A stretch of DNA of 7,416 nucleotides, from NCBI GenBank assembly GCA_964450755.1, contig CAYVDJ010000119.1, forward strand, positions 1 to 7,416, read 5' to 3'. The DNA is from JAADDG01 sp964450755 (GTDB lineage: Bacteria > Campylobacterota > Campylobacteria > Campylobacterales > JAADDG01). The notes under the pieces were generated by a model that was not told the DNA's origin, did no database searches, and saw only the letters and a program-made list of their open reading frames with translations. The position numbers and the translations under genes are program-made. Shown piece by piece: positions 1 through 5,384 of this stretch. How positions within the stretch are numbered: the stretch's first letter is position 1; every line of letters begins with the position of its first letter.

Positions 1-546
1 AGTGAGATAGGTGAACATATCCATATGATACTTGTAAGAAAGCATATCATAAAAGAGAGAAAATTCAACCCCAATATCCGCTTTATTTTTTGGGCTATCT
101 TTTTAATAGCTGCATTTATTGACGGATATCTGGTATTTGAAATCATAAATCCCATAGGTATTTTAAGCCGTCTTGTAGTTTACGGATGGAGTTTGGCAAT
201 CATCTATGTTCTTGTTATTTTGCTAATAGAGATATTTTATTCAAGAAGAGCATGGTGTAAATATGTCTGTCCGGTAGGAACTACCTACAATTTTTTAGGT
301 TGGGCAAGTGCGACAAAAGTAAAATGGGATCTAAACAAATGCGATCACTGTGCAGCTTGTCTTATTGTCTGTCCTGAAGAACATGTACTGAAATTTACAA
401 ATCCCAAATATGACAAAGAGAGAATTGAAAAAAATGACATGATGCATTTTGTTATAAACGGAGATTGTACACTTTGCGGAAGATGTTTTGATGTATGTCA
501 TGAAGATGCATACAGCTATGAATTTAGACTGAAAGATTTGATATAG
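1..546 (+). CDS. nosH: NosH: NapH-type membrane iron-sulfur protein of the nos cluster (5' end missing)
   Basis: The frame is open from the first base, so the gene begins upstream; 181 residues are visible. NapH-family proteins are usually near 280-300 residues, so roughly 100, probably including two membrane helices, are missing. An in-frame ATG at 25 is unlikely to be the true start. Visible in order, numbered from that ATG: a membrane helix at about 19-38, another at 51-71, a CX3CP motif (C78, C82), then two ferredoxin clusters, CxxCxxCxxxCP (C106, C109, C112, C116) and CxxCxxCxxxC (C148, C151, C154, C158), the latter followed by His instead of Pro. Family knowledge: NapH/NosH proteins are thought to pass electrons from menaquinol, with NapG/NosG, to periplasmic partners. 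The name NosH rather than NapH rests on nosF starting at the base after its TAG stop. A function in feeding NosZ or maturing it is inference. Confidence 0.9.
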   Translation, partial: SEIGEHIHMILVRKHIIKERKFNPNIRFIFWAIFLIAAFIDGYLVFEIINPIGILSRLVVYGWSLAIIYVLVILLIEIFYSRRAWCKYVCPVGTTYNFLGWASATKVKWDLNKCDHCAACLIVCPEEHVLKFTNPKYDKERIEKNDMMHFVINGDCTLCGRCFDVCHEDAYSYEFRLKDLI

Positions 547-1188
547 ATGCTGGTAGTTGCCAAAAATGTTACTAAAAAATTTATGGGTACGAAGGTTTTA
601 AACAATGTAACCTTCAATATTCAAAGCGGAGATAGAATCGCCATGATGGGACCAAACGGAGCTGGCAAAACAACAATTGTCCGTGCAATGCTCGGTTTCT
701 ATCATATCGACAAAGGAGAGATAAAAGTAGGAGGATTTGATCCTGTCAAAGAGAGAGTAAAGGTTCTTAAAAATATAAGCTTTATTCCTCAACTGCCTCC
801 TCCTGTTAAACTGAGTATAGATGAACTTCTCTCTTTTATAGCAAAAAGCAGTGGTGTCGATAAAAATAAAATCGTTGAAGAGTCCTTAAAAATGGATCTG
901 GATATAAAACAACATTTTTCCAAACCTTTTTTCAAACTCTCAGGAGGTATGAAACAAAAACTCCTGATTGCCATTGCACTTTCCAAAAAAAGCAACCTGC
1001 TCATCTTTGATGAACCTACGGCAAATCTTGATCCAAAAGGAAGAGACAATTTTTACAAACTGTTAGAGCAGATCGATCCTTCATGTTCGACTCTGTTTAT
1101 TACTCATCGCCTTGATGAGATTGAAAAACTGGTAAATCGTAAAATATATATGGATTTAGGCGAGATAGTGGAAGATGAAAAAATTTAG
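547..1188 (+). CDS. nosF: NosF: ABC transporter ATPase for NosZ maturation
   Basis: A complete 213-residue ABC ATPase, somewhat short for NosF but with all the motifs: Walker A GPNGAGKTT (35-43), Q-loop Q82, signature LSGGM (131-135), Walker B LLIFDE (151-156), D-loop NLDP (160-163) and switch His H187 in ITHR. In the known NosDFY system this cytoplasmic ATPase powers the NosY permease, which works with periplasmic NosD to supply what is needed for the copper-sulfide CuZ centre of NosZ. The ATG abuts the nosH stop with no spacer and no clear Shine-Dalgarno sequence, so translation is probably coupled. Its end overlaps nosL by 14 bases. The name depends on the neighbours nosH, nosL and nosY, since the ATPase domain alone would not identify it. 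Confidence 0.93.
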   Translation: MLVVAKNVTKKFMGTKVLNNVTFNIQSGDRIAMMGPNGAGKTTIVRAMLGFYHIDKGEIKVGGFDPVKERVKVLKNISFIPQLPPPVKLSIDELLSFIAKSSGVDKNKIVEESLKMDLDIKQHFSKPFFKLSGGMKQKLLIAIALSKKSNLLIFDEPTANLDPKGRDNFYKLLEQIDPSCSTLFITHRLDEIEKLVNRKIYMDLGEIVEDEKI

Positions 1189-1645
1189 TTTTGTTTTAAT
1201 CTTTATAACAGTTATTTTTGGTTTTTTGGGATGTGAAAAAAAACCGCCAGGATCGGCGGTTAAAATGCACTGGGACAGAGATATGTGCGAAAGGTGCAAG
1301 ATGGCCATAAGCGATAGAAAATTTGCCGTACAGATCATCAATCCAAAAACAGACAAAGCATACAAATTTGATGACATAGGATGTGCTATCCTTTGGCTTG
1401 ATGAGGAAAAAATCCCATGGAGAGACCAGGCAAAAATATGGATTACCGATGCAAAAACAGGTGAATGGATAGATGCAAAAGAGGCAAAATATACAGATGA
1501 TTCCATTACTCCAATGGCATTTGGATTTGCCGCATACAGTGATAAAACAGCACCCAAAAATAAAAAACTGCTTGATTTTAAAGAGGTGAAAAAATTGATA
1601 TTTGAAATAGAAAAACTAAATAACAAAAAAGTAGAGACCAATTGA
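1175..1645 (+). CDS. nosL: NosL: copper-binding lipoprotein for NosZ maturation
   Basis: A 156-residue NosL-family protein. It begins with a short Lys-rich n-region and a hydrophobic stretch ending in a lipobox, FLGC, so C20 is the probable lipidated residue. The copper site motif CxxCxM is present as C38, C41 and M43, and the family pattern FDDIGC follows at 65-70; the later TGEWIDAKEAKY stretch is also typical. Family knowledge: NosL is an outer- or inner-membrane-anchored Cu(I) chaperone that delivers copper to NosZ in the periplasm. The ATG at 1175 lies inside the end of nosF (14-base overlap). The order here is F-L-Y, whereas the Wolinella cluster is described as F-Y-L. The identification is secure. 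Confidence 0.94.
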   Translation: MKKFSFVLIFITVIFGFLGCEKKPPGSAVKMHWDRDMCERCKMAISDRKFAVQIINPKTDKAYKFDDIGCAILWLDEEKIPWRDQAKIWITDAKTGEWIDAKEAKYTDDSITPMAFGFAAYSDKTAPKNKKLLDFKEVKKLIFEIEKLNNKKVETN

Positions 1646-2472
1646 TGAAAAATCTTCTTTTAATAGCATATCTTGACATCAAAGAGTCCCTGCGTTCAAA
1701 ATGGTTTTATGTATATGCAGTTGTATTTGGCGGTTTGATGGCTCTCTTTTTTATCACGGGAGTTTCCGACTCGGTGGTAATGGGCTTTACAGGACTTAGC
1801 AGAATGCTTCTTATTTTCATTCAGGTAACGATCATTATCCTTCCTATTTTTATACTCGTAACAACCGTCAAATCAATTTCGGGAGACAGGGAAAGCAATG
1901 TTTTGGAATATATGCTCTCTTTTCCGGTCTCCTTGAAAGATTATTACTGGGGTAAGATGGCAGGGAGATTTTTGACTGTCTTTTTACCGGTCTTTTTTGC
2001 TCTTGTTATGGCAGTAATATTTGGTCTCATAAAAGGAGGTTCACTTCCCTGGGCAATGATATTTTTATATTCGGCACTTGTTTTTTCTATCTGTTTTATT
2101 TTTTTGGGAATAGCTTTTTTTCTCTCAAGTATCGTCAAATCAACCGATGTGGCACTTGGAAGTTCTTTTATCGTCTGGATAGTTTTATTGGCTTTTATAG
2201 ATATTGCACTTATTGGTTTAATGTTGCAAAACAGAATAAGTGATGAGGTAATAGTAACAGTAGCTATGCTAAATCCGATAGAGGTTTTCAGGATAGGTGC
2301 CACATCGCTTTTTGATCCCGAACTTACGGTTATAGGACCTGTTGCCTACTATCTTTTGGATACACTTGGAACAAAGCTTTTAATTGCTTATTCAATTGTT
2401 TATCCTGTTATTTTAGGTATAATCTTTAGCTATCTTGGTTTTATAGCCTTTAGAAAAAAAGATCTATTATAA
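1645..2472 (+). CDS. nosY: NosY: ABC-2 type permease for NosZ maturation
   Basis: A 275-residue integral membrane protein with six predicted helices at about 20-40, 54-77, 108-129, 137-163, 169-194 and 246-269. The cytoplasmic stretch GDRESNVLEYML (80-91) through P94 to GK (103-104) is the usual ABC-2 permease coupling motif, and NPIEVFRIGA at 210-219 fits NosY. It should form the channel partner of NosF. I chose ATG 1645, which overlaps the last base of the nosL stop (TGATG), over a TTG one codon upstream at 1642; neither has a strong ribosome binding site, so re-initiation after nosL is likely. Length matches the family. Confidence 0.92.
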   Translation: MKNLLLIAYLDIKESLRSKWFYVYAVVFGGLMALFFITGVSDSVVMGFTGLSRMLLIFIQVTIIILPIFILVTTVKSISGDRESNVLEYMLSFPVSLKDYYWGKMAGRFLTVFLPVFFALVMAVIFGLIKGGSLPWAMIFLYSALVFSICFIFLGIAFFLSSIVKSTDVALGSSFIVWIVLLAFIDIALIGLMLQNRISDEVIVTVAMLNPIEVFRIGATSLFDPELTVIGPVAYYLLDTLGTKLLIAYSIVYPVILGIIFSYLGFIAFRKKDLL

Positions 2473-2477
2473 GGAGG
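2471..2477 (+). promoter_or_regulatory. Strong Shine-Dalgarno sequence for the second NosL-like gene
   Basis: AAGGAGG overlaps the TAA stop of nosY and lies 7 bases before the ATG at 2485. It is the best ribosome binding site in the nos block, where the other starts rely on overlap, and suggests this last gene is translated independently of nosY. Confidence 0.75.
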
Positions 2478-2484
2478 AAAAAAT

Positions 2485-2952
2485 ATGAAAAAAATGATAT
2501 TGGCTCTATTTATTCTGTTTACAGGTTATCTAAATGCCGGAGAGATAAAATTGCTTGATCAAAATGCCACAGATCTGGCATATATAATACCCTTGAAAAA
2601 ATATCCCAAATGGCTTTGTGAAGCGAAGTTGAAAAACGGTAAAAAAATACAATTTGCTTCCGTAAAATCGATGATGCAGGTTTTTTATCATCAGGATTAT
2701 TTCAAAAGACATAAATTATTGGATTCGGATATAAAAGAGATGTTTGTGCAAGATTATCTAAGCGGTAAAAAGATAAATGCAAAAAAAGCTTTTTATCTTT
2801 TTGGAAGCAGAATTGTAGGACCTCACGGAGACGATCTGATACCTTTTGGAACTTTGCAAAATGCAGAACTTTTTAAACTGAAAAACGGCGGAACAAGAAT
2901 AATGCCTTACAATAAAATCTCAAAAGGATTGATAAGATATCTTGATATGTAA
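2485..2952 (+). CDS. NosL-family periplasmic protein lacking the CxxCxM copper motif
   Basis: A 155-residue protein with a Sec-type signal peptide (hydrophobic 4-16, likely cleavage after LNA at 16-18). It shows NosL-family landmarks: KYPKW (39-43), a V-x-DY element (88-91), GSRIVGPHGDDLIPF (107-121) and a GG at 135-136. In NosL proteins KYPKW is preceded closely by CPVCGM or a variant; here the equivalent stretch reads DLAYIIPLK and has no cysteine. The only cysteine in the mature chain is C45, and there is no lipobox. It closes the nos run, 12 bases after nosY, with its own strong ribosome binding site. It may be a soluble periplasmic partner in NosZ assembly that no longer binds Cu(I) in the NosL manner; that role is inference. 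Family membership is judged by eye from motifs, without an alignment score. Confidence 0.8.
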   Translation: MKKMILALFILFTGYLNAGEIKLLDQNATDLAYIIPLKKYPKWLCEAKLKNGKKIQFASVKSMMQVFYHQDYFKRHKLLDSDIKEMFVQDYLSGKKINAKKAFYLFGSRIVGPHGDDLIPFGTLQNAELFKLKNGGTRIMPYNKISKGLIRYLDM

Positions 2953-2966
2953 AATTACCTTGGAAA

Positions 2967-3022
2967 GTGAGATTTATAATCCAAAATTTTATTTAAAGAA
3001 ATGGTATTGGATATAATCTCAC
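2967..3022 (+). terminator. Imperfect inverted repeat between convergent genes, possible terminator
   Basis: GTGAGATT (2967-2974) pairs perfectly with AATCTCAC (3015-3022), and the stem continues inward as ATA/TAT and TCC/GGA with single-base bulges (T2975 and A2979). About 14 base pairs enclose a 26-base AT-rich loop. It lies between the end of the nos run and the end of the convergent minus-strand gene, where a bidirectional terminator is expected. There is no clean T-run straight after the stem on the + strand and the loop is long, so this is a weak terminator candidate. Each arm also contains a TATAAT string, which may be coincidental. Confidence 0.35.
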
Positions 3023-3026
3023 ACCT

Positions 3027-3404
3027 TTAATTTGAAAAAAAGAAACTTTTTACAAATTTTTTCTCATCACTGTTTTGTAATTTTACAATTTCAACACTTT
3101 TATTTGTATCATCTTTTATAATCAGTTCATCACCTTTTAATTCAAGATGATCTTTCCCCCATCTTTTCATAAGTTCATCATACGCAAGAAAAACTTTTGC
3201 ATTGGCAACATCAAGATCTTTACCATTTCTTTTGTCCACTATATCAAGACCTCCAAATTCCTTTTTTATCTCATAAGGAAAATATTTCAAAATCTCATTA
3301 TACACCCTCTCATTTTTTTGTTCTGGCATATTTAAAATAAGATATGAAAAACTCAAAAATATAAATATAAACAAAAATCCGTATATCATCTTCTTACTAA
3401 ACAT
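3027..3404 (-). CDS. Unrecognised membrane-anchored protein, 125 residues
   Basis: Not recognised. The protein has a short basic start, one strongly hydrophobic segment at about 7-25, and then a charged, Lys/Glu/Asp-rich domain of about 100 residues with no cysteine, probably exposed in the periplasm on an uncleaved anchor or signal peptide. The start is ATG at 3404: a Shine-Dalgarno-like AAAAGG at 3419-3414 sits 9 bases upstream. A TTG three codons earlier (3413) would leave no spacing. The gene is transcribed away from the heme d1 gene and converges on the nos run. A perfect FNR-type box in the shared upstream region, with a suitable minus-strand -10 element, suggests control with the denitrification genes. 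Balanced amino acid use and the ribosome binding site favour a real gene. Confidence 0.65.
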   Translation of the reverse strand: MFSKKMIYGFLFIFIFLSFSYLILNMPEQKNERVYNEILKYFPYEIKKEFGGLDIVDKRNGKDLDVANAKVFLAYDELMKRWGKDHLELKGDELIIKDDTNKSVEIVKLQNSDEKKFVKSFFFSN

Positions 3405-3437
3405 ACAAATCAACCTTTTTGATATAATTTTAAAATT

Positions 3438-3443
3438 ATATTA
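3438..3443 (-). promoter_or_regulatory. Candidate -10 element for the minus-strand gene
   Basis: On the minus strand the sequence TGC-TAATAT gives an extended -10 with the hexamer at 3443-3438, 22 bases from the near edge of the FNR-type box. This is the same spacing as the two plus-strand promoters in the window and places the box centre at -41.5. An overlapping TATAAT at 3440-3435 is the alternative and would put the box at -44.5. Start-site position is predicted only. Confidence 0.4.
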
Positions 3444-3465
3444 GCATAACGAAATTTAAATCCCT

Positions 3466-3479
3466 TTGATACACATCAA
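3466..3479. promoter_or_regulatory. FNR/NNR-type regulator binding site, divergent region
   Basis: TTGAT-ACAC-ATCAA is a perfect match to the CRP/FNR-family consensus TTGAT-N4-ATCAA. It lies between the divergent minus-strand gene and the fused siroheme decarboxylase gene. Its right edge is 22 bases from the TATAAT at 3502-3507, so its centre is predicted at -41.5, where FNR acts as a class II activator. The regulator could be FNR-like or one of the NO- or nitrate-responsive family members known in Campylobacterota (for example the Nss proteins of Wolinella); the sequence does not tell which. Confidence 0.75.
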
Positions 3480-3501
3480 GGAATAAAAAAATTCTTTATT
3501 T

Positions 3502-3507
3502 TATAAT
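3502..3507 (+). promoter_or_regulatory. -10 element for the heme d1 gene
   Basis: A perfect TATAAT, 22 bases after the FNR-type box. The predicted start near 3514 gives a leader of about 60 bases. No -35 hexamer is apparent, as expected for an activator-dependent class II promoter. Confidence 0.65.
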
Positions 3508-3534
3508 GAACCATTATGTTTCAAACACAGACTC

Positions 3535-3560
3535 GCCGACAGACAAAGCTCTACTTCGGC
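3535..3560 (+). other. Small possible leader hairpin before the heme d1 gene
   Basis: GCCGA (3535-3539) pairs with TCGGC (3556-3560), with a possible inner AGA/TCT pairing. It stands out as GC-containing in an AT-rich leader and ends just before the Shine-Dalgarno AAGGAGA (3564-3570). A five-pair stem with a 16-base loop may be chance. Confidence 0.2.
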
Positions 3561-3573
3561 AAAAAGGAGATAT

Positions 3574-4572
3574 ATGAAAGAGAGTCTTTTAAATCTAATC
3601 CAAAAAGAGTTTCCTCTGACAAAAAGGCCTTTTGCTTCACTGGCAAAAGAGCTGAATACAACAGAAGAGAAGATTTTAAACCTCTATAAAGAGTTAAAAG
3701 AAGAGAGGATAATCCGTCAAACTTCTGCAATTTTTGATACCAAATCATTGGGATACAGTTCTTCTCTTGTGGCATTCAAAACGGATAATATCGAAGATGC
3801 CGCCAAATTTATCAACACCCATCCCGGAGTCAGTCATAATTATGAAAGAGATAACGAATATAATCTCTGGTTTACGATAGCGGTAGAACCAAACAGCTCT
3901 TTGGGTCTTGAAAAAACGGTAGAGCTGATGGCAAAAAAGGTAAATGCCAAAGATTACATCATACTTCCTACGCTTAAAATGTTTAAAATTTCCGTACAGC
4001 TTGATATAAAAGGAAACAGGGCAAAGAGAGAGAGGATAAAAAAACATAAAAAAGAAAAAATAAAACTAAGCGATTTTGATATGTCACTTATCAATCTCTT
4101 ACAGGAGGATATCAAAAGTATTTATGAACCTTATGAACATATTATAAAAAGTTTGGATATCGATTATGAAAGGCTGCAAAAGGAGGCGGAAAAATACAAA
4201 AACAGCGGTGTAATGAGAAGATTTGCGTCTATTTTATACCATAGAAGAGCAGGATTCAAAGCCAATGCCATGGTTATTTGGAGAATCCCCAAAGAAAAAG
4301 AGAACCAGATAGAGGAGATAGGAACAAAAATGGCAAGTTTCAGTGCCGTAAGCCACTGCTATCAAAGACCTGTTTTCCCCAATTGGCCATACTCTCTTTT
4401 TACAATGATTCATGGCAAAACAAAAGAGGAGGTTGATGAGGTAGTTAATGATATAGAGAATGAGACAAATATATATGATCACAAATATCTTTACTCTACA
4501 AGAGAGTTTAAAAAACAGAGGATCAAATATTTTTCACCTAAATTTAAAGAATGGGAGCTAAAAAATGGCTGA
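3574..4572 (+). CDS. Fused siroheme decarboxylase-type protein (NirDL/AhbAB-like, AsnC fold), heme d1 biosynthesis
   Basis: A 332-residue protein with two tandem AsnC/Lrp-like modules. The first (1-145) starts with a winged-helix-like segment including PLTKRPFASLA and carries SHNYER (87-92), then YNLWFTI (96-102). The second (165-320) carries GVMRRFASI (212-220), SHCYQRP (260-266), WPYSLFTMIHG (271-281) and STREFKK (308-314). These are hallmarks of the NirD/L/G/H and AhbA/B proteins, which decarboxylate siroheme to 12,18-didecarboxysiroheme; the histidines of HNYER and HCYQRP are probable active-site residues. A Lys/Arg-rich linker (149-163) joins the modules. Despite the fold it is very unlikely to be a DNA-binding regulator. 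Placement beside nor and nos genes favours heme d1 synthesis for a cd1 nitrite reductase over the Ahb heme route. A Shine-Dalgarno AAGGAGA at 3564-3570 supports the ATG, and the end overlaps the next gene by 8 bases. No nirS or other d1 genes are visible here. Confidence 0.87.
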   Translation: MKESLLNLIQKEFPLTKRPFASLAKELNTTEEKILNLYKELKEERIIRQTSAIFDTKSLGYSSSLVAFKTDNIEDAAKFINTHPGVSHNYERDNEYNLWFTIAVEPNSSLGLEKTVELMAKKVNAKDYIILPTLKMFKISVQLDIKGNRAKRERIKKHKKEKIKLSDFDMSLINLLQEDIKSIYEPYEHIIKSLDIDYERLQKEAEKYKNSGVMRRFASILYHRRAGFKANAMVIWRIPKEKENQIEEIGTKMASFSAVSHCYQRPVFPNWPYSLFTMIHGKTKEEVDEVVNDIENETNIYDHKYLYSTREFKKQRIKYFSPKFKEWELKNG

Positions 4573-4927
4573 TTTTTTTCATGAAGAGATAGTTTTTATA
4601 TTTATATCTCTATTTGTTTTGGGAATAACTGTTTTTGTAGTTACAAGAGACTTTATGCCCAAAAAAAGTAAAATTGCAATACCGGTTATGATTATATTTC
4701 TTACATTGGGACTTGTTTTCCACTATCAATATAGGAAAAATAATATGCAAGAAATTAAAGAAGCGTTCGAGAATAATAAAACTATTCTTTGTGTAGATAA
4801 AACAAACAGAGCATCTGGTCAAGTTGTAATCAACAAAAGAGCCCAATGGTCGCTAAAAGATGATCTGTTCATTCATCCCGCATTTGACAGAGGTTACAAT
4901 ATAAGACAATGTATCGTAGAAAGATAG
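4565..4927 (+). CDS. Unrecognised membrane protein, 120 residues, two helices
   Basis: Not recognised. There are two hydrophobic segments at about 8-27 and 37-54, followed by a soluble domain of about 65 residues with two cysteines (C76, C116), a GQVVINKRAQW element (85-95) and a Phe/His-containing FIHPAFDRGYN stretch (102-112). With a hairpin of two helices, the N- and C-termini should lie on the same side of the membrane. The charges around the loop between helices (RDFMPKKSK) suggest that the loop is cytoplasmic and the soluble domain periplasmic, though the segment after helix 2 is also basic, so this is uncertain. The ATG overlaps the siroheme decarboxylase gene by 8 bases, and GGGAG at 4553-4557 gives a ribosome binding site. 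Co-transcription with a heme d1 gene suggests a link to nitrite reductase or heme handling, which is inference. Confidence 0.75.
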   Translation: MADFFHEEIVFIFISLFVLGITVFVVTRDFMPKKSKIAIPVMIIFLTLGLVFHYQYRKNNMQEIKEAFENNKTILCVDKTNRASGQVVINKRAQWSLKDDLFIHPAFDRGYNIRQCIVER

Positions 4928-4968
4928 ATAAAATTTATACATATTGATATAAATCAAAGACTATCTTT
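4920..4968. repeat. 8-bp inverted repeat enclosing the second FNR-type box
   Basis: AAAGATAG (4920-4927, containing the stop codon of the 120-residue gene) is the exact inverse complement of CTATCTTT (4961-4968). The loop of 33 bases contains the palindromic FNR-type box, which can itself form a 5-bp hairpin. The right arm runs into TTTTAATC. It could be a weak terminator of the upstream unit, or chance in AT-rich DNA. Confidence 0.3.
4944..4957. promoter_or_regulatory. FNR/NNR-type regulator binding site upstream of the nor genes
   Basis: TTGAT-ATAA-ATCAA is a perfect match to the CRP/FNR-family consensus. It sits 17 bases after the stop of the 120-residue gene and 22 bases before a TATAAT, so its centre is predicted at -41.5. 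It should activate the 105-residue membrane protein gene, norC and norB under low oxygen or NO. The left-hand box at 3466-3479 has the same geometry. Confidence 0.78.
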
Positions 4969-4979
4969 TAATCATATTA

Positions 4980-4985
4980 TATAAT
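4980..4985 (+). promoter_or_regulatory. -10 element for the nor operon
   Basis: A perfect TATAAT with a predicted start near 4992, giving a leader of about 42 bases that ends in the strong Shine-Dalgarno AAGGAGAGG (5017-5025). No separate -35 hexamer is evident; the FNR-type box takes its place. Confidence 0.68.
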
Positions 4986-5033
4986 GTTTCTATACTTTGA
5001 AAAAGTGTTTGATGTAAAGGAGAGGTAGTAGTT

Positions 5034-5351
5034 ATGGAATACTATATGCAAGACATTCCCTCAAGTGATTTTTTGGCCATATTTGTTGTTTCGGCATTTG
5101 TTATAATTTTCGGAATGATGTATGCCGGTTTTTTTACAATCGTAAAACTAAAGGTAATAAGACCGTTTTTTATGACTTTTGCCTATGCAAGTTGGTTGGC
5201 ATTGGTGGGATGTATATATTATCTTTCCATACTGCTTAAAGTTGAACCTTATACGATGAAGGTTTTAATCGGAGCGATGGTTGGCTATCTGTTTTTTCCG
5301 CATATAGTCTATTTCTTATTGGAAAAAGTTCATAATAGATATGGGCATTAA
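5034..5351 (+). CDS. Unrecognised three-helix membrane protein, first gene of the nor operon
   Basis: Not recognised by family. The 105-residue protein is almost entirely hydrophobic, with three predicted helices at about 13-36, 44-67 and 74-96 and a short basic tail rich in His (H90, H100, H105). There are no heme or metal motifs; the only cysteine is C60. The ATG at 5034 is backed by AAGGAGAGG at 5017-5025. It is first behind the FNR-type promoter and 33 bases ahead of norC with no terminator between, so it is probably co-transcribed with norCB. It is too small and lacks the usual features of NorE (a cytochrome oxidase subunit III-like protein), NorD or NorQ. A part in assembling or stabilising the NO reductase is a reasonable guess from position alone. 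Confidence 0.82.
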   Translation: MEYYMQDIPSSDFLAIFVVSAFVIIFGMMYAGFFTIVKLKVIRPFFMTFAYASWLALVGCIYYLSILLKVEPYTMKVLIGAMVGYLFFPHIVYFLLEKVHNRYGH

Positions 5352-5384
5352 ACTATCGACAAATCTTTAAAAAAGGAGAGAAGC

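Noticed and set aside
25..27. ATG 25 as the true start of nosH
   Set aside because: The frame is open to the window edge, and NapH-family proteins need further N-terminal helices that would lie upstream.
1156..1641. Antisense open frame of 161 codons opposite nosL
   Set aside because: It lies wholly over a clear NosL gene, is Ser/Phe-rich in the manner of a complement of Lys-rich coding sequence, and has no recognisable motifs.
1642..1644. TTG start for nosY
   Set aside because: An ATG directly follows at 1645 and gives the usual stop-start overlap; TTG is rarer and adds only one residue.
2929..2942. TTGAT followed by AAGATATCT as another FNR-type box
   Set aside because: The right half-site does not match ATCAA and the sequence lies inside the NosL-like coding region.
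3411..3413. TTG start for the minus-strand gene
   Set aside because: The AAAAGG ribosome binding site would directly abut it; the ATG at 3404 has a proper 9-base spacing.
3574..4572. Lrp/AsnC transcriptional regulator
   Set aside because: The fold suggests it, but the HNYER and HCYQRP motifs and the tandem arrangement match siroheme decarboxylases, and the gene is beside denitrification genes.
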